The notes under the pieces were generated by a model. That model had not been told where the DNA came from and did no database searches. It saw nothing but the letters and a program-made list of their open reading frames with translations. Both the position numbers and the translations under genes were made by a program. Below are positions 45,812-56,979 of a DNA stretch of 64,000 nucleotides, piece by piece. The DNA is taken from the NCBI GenBank assembly GCA_032622095.1, contig CP136069.1, positions 87,816,958 through 87,880,957 on the forward strand, given 5' to 3'. This stretch comes from Siphonodentalium dalli. Taxonomy: Eukaryota; Mollusca; Scaphopoda; Gadilida; Siphonodentaliidae. Position 1 is the first letter of the stretch. Each line of letters starts with the position of its first letter.

Positions 45812-46770
45812 TATACTAGCAGGTGGACCTGACTTCGTCCAGGCTGTTTCCCCTCTGCTTTTCGGCGAATTGCGCGATTTGACCTTGAATTGTCCATTTT
45901 GAAGGTCAAGGTCAGGTGGGGTCACGATTTGACCCGTCCAAAACACTGCCCGGACAAAAGTACCCGACAAAAGTACCCGTCGAAATCCAACCGGTTTTAC
46001 CCGATTTGACCTCGAATTGACCATTTTGAAGGTCAAGGTCAGGTCGGGATCACGACTCGACCCGTCCAAAACACCCAGTGGACAAAAGTAACCCTACGTA
46101 TCAAATTTCCTCTGCTTTTCGGTGAATTGCGCAATTTGACCTTGAATTGTCCATTTTGAAGGTCAAGGTCAGGTGGGGTTACATTTGACCCGTCCAAAAC
46201 ACTGCCCGGACAAAAGTACCCGACAAAAGTACCCGTCAAAATCCATCCGCTTTTACCCGATTTGACCTCGAATTGATCATTTTGAAGGAAATCCATCCGG
46301 TTTTACCCGATTTGACCTCGAATTGATCATTTTGAAGGTCAAGGTCAGGTCTGGGTCACGACTCGACCCGTCTAAAACACCCAGTGGACAAAAGTAACCC
46401 TACGTATCAAATTTCGTCGAAATCCCATCAAAATTAATTCGTGATATGACCTTGAATTGACCAGATTTCAAGGTCACATCGCACAAGCAAACAAATAGGC
46501 TTACGACACTCCCCACATGAAAGTATCCCCAGACACTAATTTTCATCGAAATCCTGTGATACTCGGGCGTTTGACCTTGAAATGATCCGATTTCAAGGTC
46601 AAGGTCACATCGCACGGGCAAATTAATAGGCCCATGCCACTCCCCGGCCAAAAGTATCCCCACATACCAAGTTTCATCGAAATCGGCTCAGCCGTTTTCG
46701 AGTGCATCGCGAACACACAGACAGACAGACACACACATAGATTTCCCAAAATATATAATAGATACAATAT
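45812..46770 (-). repeat. Tandem-bearing dispersed element with Helentron-like terminal sequence
   Basis: Three or more ~215-bp units ('cgacccgtccaaaacac', 'ggacaaaagtacccg', 'cattttgaaggtcaaggtcaggt') are followed by GTTTCATCGAAATCGGCTCA, (ACAG)n and AAAATATATAATAGAT. Read on the minus strand, ATCTATTATATATTTTGG is followed by a 'ctgagccgatttcgatgaaac' block. That arrangement is seen at the starts of Helentron-like elements; the family call is tentative. Confidence 0.5.
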
Positions 46771-46883
46771 ATGTAAATGTTTGAACAAATTGTAACAAAA
46801 AAGATGAATAAATTATAATAAAAAAAACTGGTATTCAGGGAGTGATGTTGAGTGTGAAACCCTCATACATGAGATATACATAC

Positions 46884-47056
46884 ATAATCCAGAGCAGCGA
46901 ACTCCAGCATCTTCACCATGAGCACAATTATTATTTCCCCATCCATTATGTCTACACTGTGTAATAGATGTTTCAGATCCCAGACATCCTACATCATCCA
47001 ACCATATTGTACCAGATCCTTGTCCATAAAATGCACTGCTGATTCCTATACCAGAA
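46884..47056 (-). CDS. SRCR domain, second half (upstream module)
   Basis: A 173-nt phase 2-1 exon with acceptor TTTTCTCTTTAAAAG and donor GTATGT. It encodes [20 protein letters not shown], then [20 protein letters not shown] and DAGVRC, an excellent match to the SRCR C-terminal half with four cysteines. It joins 58154-58298 across a phase-2 intron of about 11.1 kb containing the 4 kb palindrome. Paralogue of 4843-5015 with identical length and phases. Confidence 0.95.
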
Positions 47057-47153
47057 CTTTTAAAGAGAAAATTTGTTAGCTGTTATTGTTGGTCAAGTAA
47101 ATTTGTTGATTGATTGATTGCCATAGAACACACAAATAAGATAACAGTGTGTA

Positions 47154-47367
47154 CAGTAATGCCCTAATTATTCAACTCCTTAACCACAGCAGAATTATGG
47201 GTAAAAAAATCAGGATTTAGTCGGAAATATGGCTTGTTGCCATTCATCGGAAAGCTCTCACTGAGAGCTTTCCGATGAATGGCAACAAGCCATTTTTCCG
47301 ACTAAATCCTGAAAAATTACCTATAATTCTGTTGTGGTTAAGGAGTCGATTAATTAGGGCATTACTG
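47154..47367. mobile_element. Full palindromic CAGTAATGCCCTAA MITE, TA-flanked
   Basis: A 214-bp near-perfect palindrome with TA at 47152-47153 and 47368-47369. It lies 97 nt upstream of the acceptor of exon 46884-47056. It serves as reference copy for the family in this window. Confidence 0.9.
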
Positions 47368-48854
47368 TACATAGACATAATATTGAAGTTCAAATTTCAT
47401 CAGTAAGAGTATCAGAATTAGTCGGTCTCAGAAACGCGCTCCGTAGGGAAATGGTGTTCACTTTATATTGAGAATAGTTTCTAGGGTACTTTTCGATGAG
47501 GAATTTCATGGTGCCGGCTGATTTTTGAAAAAAGGTGCCCAAGTTAGGGTTTTAGGGGCCTGAACCCCAATTTCGGGTTTCTGCCCCTTTTCTGCTCCTC
47601 AGATTTCACGCCAATAAATAATATTTGTTAGTTCAATTCACTTAAATGTAGTAAGCAGACATTAATGCTCATAATATTCCAGCGAAAATTTTGTAAAAAG
47701 AACCAAAATTAGGGTTTTAGCAGCCTGAACCCCAATTTTGGGGTTCAGCCCTTATTCCCCAGATTGTATGCCTAAAAATATATTTGATTCTCCCCAATAA
47801 GTTTAATTTACTATGCAATAATATTGATATTCTTTGTACCATTTTTTCTTTATTTTTTAAGTTCTAAAATCAGGGTTTCAGGGGCCTGAACCCCAATTTT
47901 GGGTTTCAAACTTTTTGGTCAAAATTTGACATCCTAGATAAATAATTTTTCTGTCTCTTTCACTTCAATTTAGTAGAAATTATCATTTCTAGTGTTGGTG
48001 CTGATAGGATATTACCCAAATTGTCACAAAATTAGGGTTTATGGGTCTGAACCCCCAATATTGAGGGTCTGAACCCCAATGTTGATGTTCTGCCCTAAAA
48101 ACCCTAAATTATGGACCAGTTTTCCAGAATTGGCACTTTCTTCCAACTTATAATCCAAGCTACAGCTTCAAATACAGTTAGTATATCCTGTCCCAATTAT
48201 TTGAACAAATTATATCCATTTAACAGCCAAAAATGTATAATAAAGATATAGAAAGCTCATTTTCTTTAAGATATTTGATAAATTGGCTTGTGTAAATCTT
48301 CAATACAATAGATAAAACGACTAATCAAGTAATTTCCAATTCAGGAAACTATCTTCCATTATATCTGGTTATTCCTAATTTTTGTTTAGCATTGTTCGGC
48401 TTCCAGTTCCATGTTTTTTGAATTATGGTCAACTTTGAAAAGTTCCAAAAGCACAAATTTTGAATATTGAAAATCAATCTGGAGTTACAAATATGGAAGG
48501 TGAGTAAAATATAGCATTGAAACAATCAACTGTTATGTTAATATATACATTGGGAGTGTTTATTTGATGAAATGAGTCCAAACAAAATATTGAAATACAA
48601 TTTTAGCATTTTTCATAGTATGTGTATGTACATCTACAAGGTCAATGTTAGAGAAATATTTTTCACAAATAATTTTGTGACATATCATGATTTAAGCAAA
48701 TGTTCATTTTTATAAATTCTACTCTAACAATTTAACCGGAGAAAATTTTAATTCAAATGGCTATGGCTTACTTAACCCTTATCCGTTGAAAAATGTATGG
48801 AAAGCCATTTCGTTAATAATTAAATTAATTTAGTAATATTTAACTCAAGATTAA

Positions 48855-48986
48855 CTCTGTCAAGATGGGAGCTGCACAGGTGCATCATTAAGAACCATGT
48901 GCCAGTTCTTTCAGTGCTTTATCTTATCTATGTGAATTGCCCATACATTGGCACAGGGTTTTCAGGAAGCTCCAGTCATGAAAGGG
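48855..48986. mobile_element. 132-bp TTAA MITE in the left palindrome arm
   Basis: TTAA at 48851-48854 and 48987-48990; ends CTCTGTCAAGATGGGAGC and CCAGTCATGAAAGGG. It is a short form of the CCCTTTCATG family. Confidence 0.8.
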
Positions 48987-49050
48987 TTAAGCAAAATTAA
49001 TATCTGTAATGTTTCCAACTCTAATCTTCTGACTATTCTTCTAATTTCAG

Positions 49051-49374
49051 ATGCTGATAAGTCACCAGTGGTGGAAGATGAGAGTCACCAAGATAGAGCA
49101 GGTGCTCAAAGCACTGATGATTACTTACCGGAACCAAAATTCACAGCGACACATGTTGCTCATGGCAGGATGTGCCAGATATGTTTCACTGGTTGTGACA
49201 AAAAAAAACAGTAAGAGGGCAGGATTTCAGAAGATTACTGACAATGACAAATTTGAAAGTTTTGCCGAACAATGGAAGAGTGTTATTCATTCATACAATA
49301 AAGTTCATGAAATGGTGAATTGGACAGATCCGAGAGAAATATGGGCTCATAAACAGTGCAAGCTAGTCCTCCTT
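49051..49374 (+). pseudogene. Cys-rich coding relic, left palindrome arm
   Basis: Starts after a 3' splice-like TTCTAATTTCAG. The first frame reads to MCQICFTGCDKKK, then an A9 run; the reading continues in the next frame as AGFQKITDNDKFESFAEQWK ... WAHKQC. So a one-base frameshift at 49200-49208 breaks it. C-x2-C early plus H-x2-C late suggests a zinc-binding N-terminal module of a transposon-type protein; the family is not identified. It is paralogous to 49377-49799 on the other arm. Confidence 0.5.
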
Positions 49375-49376
49375 TT

Positions 49377-49799
49377 TTAATCATTTGAATTTAGTTTGTC
49401 ATGGATTTGGTTAACTTTCGGAGATGATTGTGGAGGCGATAGTATTTTATGTTGTGACTTTATGTGAGCTTCTTTGAAAAAGGAGGACTTGCACTGTTTA
49501 TGAGCCCATGTTTCTCTCGGATCTGTCCAATTCACCATTTCAAGAACTCTATTGTATGAACGAATAACACTCTTCCATTGTTCGGCAAAACTTTCAAATT
49601 TGTCATTGTCAGTAATCTTCTGAAATCCTGCACTCTTACTGTTTTTTTTTGTCACAACCAGTGAAACATATCTGGCACATCCTGCCATGAGCAACATGTG
49701 TCGCTGTGAATTTTGGTTCCGGTAAGTAATCATCAGTGCTTTGAACACCTGCTATATCTTGGTGACTCTCATCTTCCACCACTGGTGACTTATCAGCAT
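49377..49799 (-). pseudogene. Cys-rich coding relic, right palindrome arm
   Basis: Mirror copy of 49051-49374 with the same A9 frameshift. It extends through the loop as SSFFKEAHIKSQHKILSPPQ and about 18 more residues to a stop at 49377. Substitutions between the arms are few. The identical lesion in both arms shows that the break predates the inverted duplication. Confidence 0.5.
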
Positions 49800-49863
49800 C
49801 TGAAATTAGAAGAATAGTCAGAAGATTAGAGTTGGAAACATTACAGATATTAATTTTGCTTAA

Positions 49864-49995
49864 CCCTTTCATGACTGGAGCTTCCTGAAAACCCTGTTCC
49901 AATGTTCGAGCAATTCACATAGATAAGATAAAGCACTGAAAGCACTGGCACATGGTTCTTAATGATGCACCTGCGCAGCTCCCATCTTGAAAGAG
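49864..49995. mobile_element. 132-bp TTAA MITE in the right palindrome arm
   Basis: Inverted counterpart of 48855-48986, with TTAA at 49860-49863 and 49996-49999. It was duplicated with the arm rather than inserted independently. Confidence 0.8.
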
Positions 49996-51409
49996 TTAAT
50001 CTTGAATTAAATATTACTAAATTAATTTAATTATTAATGAAATGGCTTTCCATACTTTTTTCAACAGATAAGGGTTAAGTAAGCCATAGTCATTTGAATT
50101 AAAATTTTCTCCACTTAAATTGTTAGAGTAGGGTTTAGAAAAATGAACATTTGCTTAAATCATGATATGTCACAAAATTATTTGTGTATTTGTGAAAAAT
50201 ATTTCTCTAACATTGACCTTGTAGATGTACATGCACATACGATGAAAAAAGCTTAAATTGTATTTCAATATTTTGTTTGGACTCATTTCATCAAATAAAC
50301 ACTCCCAATGTATATATTAACATAACAGTTGATCGTTTCAATGCTATATTTTACTCACCTTCCATATTTGTAACTCCAGATTGATTTTCAGTATTCAAAA
50401 TTTGTGCTTCTGGAACTTTTCAAAGTTGACCATAATTCAAAAAACGTGGAACCGGAAGCGGAACAATGCTAAACAAAATTAGGAATAACCAGATATAATG
50501 GAAGATAGTTTCCTGAATTGGAAATTACTTGATTAGTCGTTTCATCTATCGTATTGAAGATTTACACAAGCCAATTTATCAAATATCTCAAAGAAAATGA
50601 GCTTTCTATATCTGTATTATACATTTTTGGGTGTTAAATGGATATAATTTGTTCAAATAATTGGGACAGGATATACTAACTGTATTTGAAGCTGTAGCTT
50701 GGATTATAAGCTGAAAGAAAGTGCCAATTCTGGAAAACTGGTCCACAATTTAGGGTTTTTAGGGCAGAACATCAAAATTGGGGTTCAGACCCTCAATATT
50801 GGGGGTTCAGACCCATAAACCCTAATTTTGTGACAATTTGGGTAATATCCTATCAGCACCAACACTAGAAATGATAATTACTACTAAATTGAAGTGAAAG
50901 AGACAGAAAAATTATTTATCTAGGATGTCAAATTTTGACCAAAAAGTTTGAAACCCAAAATTGGGGTTCAGGCCCCTGAAACCCTGATTTTAGAACTTAA
51001 AACCATTTTAAAAAATGTTACAAAGAATATCAATATTATTGCATAGTAAATTAAACTTATTGGGGAAAATCAAATATATTTTTAGGCATACAATCTGGGG
51101 AATAAGACCTGAAACCCTAATTTTGGTTCTTTTTACAAAAATTTCGCTGGAATATGATGAGCATTAATGTCTGCTTACTACATTTAAGTGAATTGAACTA
51201 ACAAATATTATTTATTGGCGTGAAATCTGAGGAAAAAGGGCAGAAACCCGAAATTGGGGTTCAGGCCCCTAAAACCCTAACTTGGGCACATTTTTTCAAA
51301 AATCAGCCGGCACCATGAAATTCCTCATCGAAAAGTAACCTAGAAATCATTCTCAATATAAAGTGAACACCATTTCCCTACAGAGCGCGTTTCTGAGACC
51401 GACTAAATG

Positions 51410-51858
51410 AATTGAGTCATTTAAGACATTTGTACTCAATCTTTGAAATTAGTTGTGAAGCCAAGATAATGAAAATGTCCACAACAGGCTTAATTAATTC
51501 TCAACGGTACCAGTACAGAACACAGAACAGCTGGTACTCAGATAAATTTCACAGTACCGATTGTTGACTGACTGTTGAGTACCGCTGCTACACAATACCA
51601 GGCGGTACTCAAAGTAGTAGAATATATACGTGTATAAATGATGGATAGCTTGATTTAGATGTTAGTTACAGCATTGAGAGTGTGTTAACAAAACCACATA
51701 TGAACCACTGTTCGATATTGTTATATAAATTATACTTTTTTAGTCACAAAGTAGCAAACCAGAGTTGTATGTTGCCCCGACCAACATGGAAGGCAATACT
51801 ATCTATCAGTAGTCGCAAAGAGTAAATAAAATTATCGCAACCTTCACTGCGAAGTTGA
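51410..51858. other. Intronic DNA, nothing recognised
   Basis: Contains several GGTAC-rich short motifs (51505-51610, 'cggtacc' and 'gtactc' repeated) but no clear unit. Confidence 0.35.
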
Positions 51859-51862
51859 TTAA

Positions 51863-52117
51863 CCCTTTCATGATGGGAGCTGCACTGGTGCAGCATTAAG
51901 GTCCCTGTGCCAGTGCATTCTCTTATATATGCAAGTCTCCCATAGGCAGCCTCACATCTATAAGAGAATGGACTGGCTTACAAGGACATGGTAAATATAG
52001 TTACGCCAATGTATTCTCTTATATACAGGAGGCTCCATATGGGAGACTCGCATATATAAGAGAATGCATTGGCACAAGATTTTAACAAAATTTCAGGAAG
52101 CTTCAGTCATGGAAGGG
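51863..52117. mobile_element. 255-bp TTAA MITE (CCCTTTCATG family)
   Basis: TTAA at 51859-51862 and 52118-52121; ends CCCTTTCATGATGGG and CAGTCATGGAAGGG. It has two internal 'gcattctcttatata' hairpins like 5068-5334. Confidence 0.88.
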
Positions 52118-52581
52118 TTAATTTAATTCACGCACAACATCTTCTAATACATGTATGTCATCAGGTAACACATTCGGTCTCAACACAAAGTGATCAATTA
52201 GCAACACTTTGAAGAATAGAAACATGCACATAATGAAACATAACATAATATAAGCTGAAACAACCAATTGCTGACTGAACAACTCCTTATACACATGGGA
52301 CTGACTGACATCACAAGCAATTGCAGCAATATTGTGGGGGATATACAATGTATAATTCCATTCTTCAAAGACATCAAATGATAAATTTCCAACTGACCTG
52401 CACATGACTTGTATTCATTTGAAATAATTGTTTTGCAGATTTATTTCTTTTATGTAGATGATTGGTCAATGCGGACAGCTTCAGGTTTATACATATTAAC
52501 TGTATTTTATTGATGTCAGATGCCACAGTTGCAATTTCAATAGTCAGGAAATCAGTATTTGTGAATACAAGCTGTTGACTA
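52118..52581 (-). pseudogene. Orphan coding relic with one predicted membrane segment
   Basis: This 464-bp block lies exactly between two transposons. Two overlapping minus-strand frames look like one protein broken by a frameshift near 52385-52400. The upstream part has a hydrophobic-heptad stretch (IATVASDINKIQLICINLKL). The downstream part has a hydrophobic run LVVSAYIMLCFIMCMFLFFK, then PDDIHVLEDVVREL. The TAA stop at its end is supplied by the TTAA of the adjoining MITE. The family is not recognised. It lies in a phase-2 SRCR intron, so it is unlikely to be part of the SRCR/Fz gene. Confidence 0.35.
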
Positions 52582-53530
52582 CAGTAAAACCTCTCCAAAC
52601 TGGACCCTCTATAAACCGAATCCCTCTCCATACCGACCAAATTGTTCGATCCCGAATTCACCCAAGTGCAATTTCACTAAAAATCACCTCAGTAAACCAG
52701 TAACTCTCTATTCCGAACATCACATGGCTTTTCTAGTCGAAAAGTGAACAAATACATAAATTTTTACCTCCAAAATCCGAACGTGGAAAGAAATACCAAC
52801 CAAACACATGTGCAGTAGATTTGACATACTTGATCCTGAGCTCATGTTGGCTCAAGTGTAGACTTTATAAGTTTAAATTTCTGGTCTATAAATTAAACTC
52901 TGAGCAGCGGTTTTTGTGATGGCTCATTCATTGTGACAGTTGATTCAAAATGTATTGGTGACAATACACTACCATCGTGTACATTTTGCTAATTAATGTC
53001 TGGTTTGGACAGTGGTCATAAAAATAAGAGTTCAATAAGCGCAATTATTGATGAAAAAACAAAGTGTCAATGCTGTAATCTCTGTGAAGTCACCATTGTT
53101 TACTCAACGTGTTAAATAAGCATTCAGTTATCAAATCAGACACTTGTTATAATCCGATTCAAAGCAGTCGACGAACAAAACACCACTAATTAAATATGGT
53201 ACGCACATACAATAGTACGAAATTGCTATACTGAAGATGCAAAACTTTTATCATTTCTATGTTTCCTGTCTTATCTATACAGTCATGCATTATGTCTTAA
53301 TGCACCATGTTTTTAATTATAATTATAACATGATGTTTTATCTATTGTTATTTATATTTTATTTGGTACTTTATTGAATAAATTCTAATTAATCAATAAT
53401 GAGTTGGTTGTGCTTCGATAACAACGTCAATACATTCCAATCATAGTGCTATTTTCTATAAACCGAACACCTCTCTAAACCGAACAGAAGGGCTGGTCTG
53501 AAGAGTTTTCGGTTAGGAGAGGTTTTACTG
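52582..53530. mobile_element. 949-bp pogo/Tigger-like element, TA-flanked
   Basis: Inverted ends CAGTAAAACCTCTCCAAAC / AGGAGAGGTTTTACTG are flanked by TA (52580-52581, 53531-53532). Internal 'taaaccgaa.c..tctc' repeats lie near both ends. Such CAGTAAAACCTC-type ends are typical of the pogo/Tigger branch of Tc1/mariner. No transposase frame is seen. Confidence 0.8.
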
Positions 53531-53564
53531 TAATCATATTTGATTGCTGAGGAAGCTTCTTTAA

Positions 53565-56521
53565 CCCTTTAGCGTTCAGAACACCCCAGAGCGCCCTGCC
53601 GTGTAGCGTCCATAAAGCCCTAGAGCGCCCTGCCGCGTAGCGTCCATAGAGCCCCAGAGAGCCCGGAGTTTTGCGTTTTTTTCAGTCATAGTTTACAACA
53701 AAACTATTGCATTATAACACAACAAATTGCTTTCATTGTTAATGTAAATAATAAAATATATGTTACATTATTAATTGTTAAGTTTTTGTGGGGTTTTGTG
53801 GCAGATTTTGTACAATTTAATCAATAGTTGTCAATAAAATCGCAATAAAACGAAAAGTGGAATGCGGCGGTGCTATTTTTTTAAGTCGACTAGAGAAATC
53901 AGCGTACTCAGGTAACTGTGTACGGTCGTCTAACTGACATTTATTTATTTTCGAACTTTATTTTTATTTCCAATAAAATATTCACTTGACTTGTTTATGT
54001 TTTTATATCATATGCATCCAAATATAAAACAATCACTACCATTAATTTGACTAACGAAGCTACGGTAAGAGCAAGACGACATGCTGATGTTAGTTTTTGT
54101 TACTAAGGACGCCGTGTTTGTTCTTACTGCTGTGTAGGCCTATTCCCAAATAAAACTGTTTCCAATTATTATTTTATTTTTCCTAATTCTTCACATGATC
54201 ATATTGACAATATTATATTTTTTATAGAGTGTATAAAATGTATAGAATAGCAATGCGAGGAACTAATTAGAAGCTTCCAGCAAACAGCGCGTTCGCGTTT
54301 ACCAATTTCTGAACACGTGGCTTCCATCCAAGCTGGGCGCGAATTTCAATCTTATAGTTATCAATAATTTTTCAAGAGATATTTATCATTTAATCGAACA
54401 AAATTGCACTATTAGTATGTCCTTTGTTACAAGTTGAACATAGGCCAAACAATATATCGATTACCGGTAGTTTAACTGTGTACACACCTTGTGTTTTGGC
54501 ACTAACTGTGATATACATTGCATCATCATTACATCAAGGTCAAGGTAACGCCTGTGTCTCAATGTGATTTATTTTTAGTATATTTCGTCATCCTTATTCA
54601 ATACGATGTCTTGCTAACTATTATTTAGTTTGGCATCTCATATATTCACGAAGAGAAAGGCACTGTTATCGACCTTAATGGCCATTCAATCTTTTTCAAA
54701 TGACAATATGTGATGGACATGATCTACGCATGTAAATGTGACAAGATATATCGTAATAAACTGGGTCAAGTACGTACGCATTACGTTCGTGAGGTACACA
54801 GAAGGAGTTGTTGTCAGCGCTGAATATATAGTTCTTGCGATATATATTTCAATTCCGACATATTAAACATTATATTGTTACTGAATAGCATTTCAACTTC
54901 TAACCTATGATTTAAAAAATTGAAATTTTAGTCTATTAATGCTGTTTTTATGTCTTTTTTTATACATGACACACGGAGTAATTGTCCAAGTATTTACGTC
55001 GACGTTGCATCTTATTTTTGTACCCTCACGATCATGGCTTGTGTTTTGTTTACATTGGTTACTATCTGTGATCACGTGTCAACAACAGATTTTTACAATG
55101 CTGGAATAAATTTCACAATGCATTTCCACATTTTATTGAATTTCGTTGGTACATTATTAAATGCAAATAAATAGAAGTTGGTTAACACTTTGCTAGTGAT
55201 TGTGGAAAAGTGAAGGTAATTCTGGAAATCTGGAAATCTTATTTTTGTACCCTCACGATCATGGCTTGTGTTTTGTTTACATTGGTTACTATCTGTGATC
55301 ACGTGTCAACAACAGATTTTTACAATGCTGGAATAAATTTCACAATGCATTTCCACATTTTATTGAATTTCGTTGGTACATTATTAAATGCAAATAAATA
55401 GAAGTTGGTTAACACTTTGCTAGTGATTGTGGAAAAGTGAAGGTAATTCTGGAAATCGAGGTTACAACGTCAAACTTCATACAAAATCTTCGCGGTGTTT
55501 TTGTTGATAAAATATTGGGGATAATTTTATTAAACGATGTCAAAGTATGGTACGCATTCATATGGACATGAACTAGAGTGATTGGTGCACATGTAGATGT
55601 GAAAATTTAAAGGAATGCACGCGTAAAACGATCTCATTATTTTATTAGTAAGTGATTGCTAACAGTAAAGAAAGTACGGCAACTGTGTTGCCTTGCCGTC
55701 TTACGTAATACACAACTCAATCGACGACGTTTTCTGTTTTGCAAATTTATATATGCAATATATAATGGGGGATAATTTTGTTTAACGATGTCAAATTATG
55801 GTACGCATTCATGTGGACATGAACTAGAGTGATTGGTGCACATGTAGATGTGAAAATTTAAAGGAATGCACTGCAAAACGATCTCATTTGTTTTATTTGA
55901 AAGTGATTGCTAACACTAGTAAAGAAATTATGGCGACTGTTGTCTCACGCAGTACCGTACACAACCAGATCTCCGGATTTTTTTGTTTCGCAATATTTCT
56001 GTTGATAATTTGAACACAATAATACGATAAATTTTCGGAAATTACCAGCTGAAATGACAGCAATAAAATTCAGAATCTGATACATTTCAATGTGAAATTG
56101 ATTTTAATTCTATGCAACGAATCAGGGTCAAGAAAAATCCGGAAAGATACCTACCAACTCCATAGTGTCTCCTTGTTCTCCATCGCCAGATGGAATATAT
56201 GATCAAACAAATCATCTTACCTGCTCTTCCCATACTAAGGATGTAGTATGAATTAAATAAAAACAAATTGCACATTGCCAATGGGGGGGGGGGGGGGGGG
56301 GGACTTGACTTTCATAAATATGAAAATCAATTGTTACCAATTAATTAAAATAAAATAAACCATCCTTGCAGATAAACAAGAGCCACCATAAGATTTAATA
56401 ATACATTTTTTCCTATAACTTTGACGTTACCAGAAAGTTATGTTGGCTGGGGTGACGACGTTCTCTCCTATCAGTATTGGTGTGGGTAATGACGTTAGAC
56501 ATATTACTGTTGGGTAAAGGG
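53565..56521 (-). mobile_element. 2957-bp TTAA-flanked piggyBac-like element, second copy, reversed
   Basis: TTAA at 53561-53564 and 56522-56525; ends CCCTTTAGCGTTC and CAACAGTAAT-type complement with TGGGTAAAGGG. The interior matches 13400-16452 in reverse (54240-54480 against 15580-15800). One end carries three ~33-bp CAGAGCGCCCTGCCGTGTAG repeats where the other copy has unrelated 38-bp repeats. It contains a perfect ~222-bp tandem duplication (period 227, from 55011 and 55238) and a ~130-bp direct repeat (55517, 55768). Confidence 0.87.
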
Positions 56522-56713
56522 TTAAAGGTTTTTTTTTCGATATGTCTGCGGAAAAAGAGGAAAATTTGCATCTGGGACCATTATGTGATCATCCTGTCAA
56601 ACAACACAAAACTTTGTTAAACATAATTAATACATTTGAATGTTGCGTGCAACCAATTTGTATATAAAATGGATAGACATAATGACACAATGGTGTGAAC
56701 TGGTTAATGTTAT

Positions 56714-56968
56714 CAAGCTTTGAAATAGGGTGTCTGTCATTTGCAGAATGAGGTCCCCAGAGGGTGAATTTAGTGATGCTACCCCGCATAGCGGGCTAGC
56801 ATCACCAAATTCACCCTCTGGGGACCTCATTCTGCTTATAACTCAGCAGAATGAGGTCCCCAGAGGGTGAATTTGGTGATGCTAGCCCACTATGCGGGGG
56901 TAGCATCACTAAATTCACCCTCTGGGGACCTCATTCTGCAAATGACAGACACCCTATTTCAAGGCTTG
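56714..56968. mobile_element. 255-bp double-hairpin MITE with perfect 8-bp duplication
   Basis: CAAGCTTTGAAATAGGGTGT / ACACCCTATTTCAAGGCTTG ends are flanked by AATGTTAT on both sides (56706-56713, 56969-56976). That assigns the family to hAT-like MITEs. It is near-identical to 3938-4193. Confidence 0.93.
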
Positions 56969-56979
56969 AATGTTATTGC

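Larger units (their letters stand above)
47419..51405. repeat. ~4 kb palindrome (inverted repeat with ~95-bp loop)
   Basis: Left arm 47419-~49378 and right arm ~49475-51405 are inverted copies at roughly 93-96 % identity by eye, from TAGTCGGTCTCAGAAACGCG to its exact complement. The flanks are AAT on both sides (47416-47418, 51406-51408), a possible 3-bp target duplication. Each arm has about four ~160-bp subterminal repeats with GGGGCCTGAACCCCAATTTT, a TTAA MITE, and a coding relic facing the centre. The single-copy loop continues the right arm's open frame. Confidence 0.9.

Noticed and set aside
45800-46788. Several minus-strand frames of 80-90 codons
   Set aside because: They arise from the same ~215-bp tandem repeat unit read in one frame; no protein family matches.
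52118-52405. Membrane-segment frame as the transmembrane tail of the SRCR/Fz gene
   Set aside because: It lies in the phase-2 intron between the two halves of one SRCR domain and its only acceptor gives the wrong phase.
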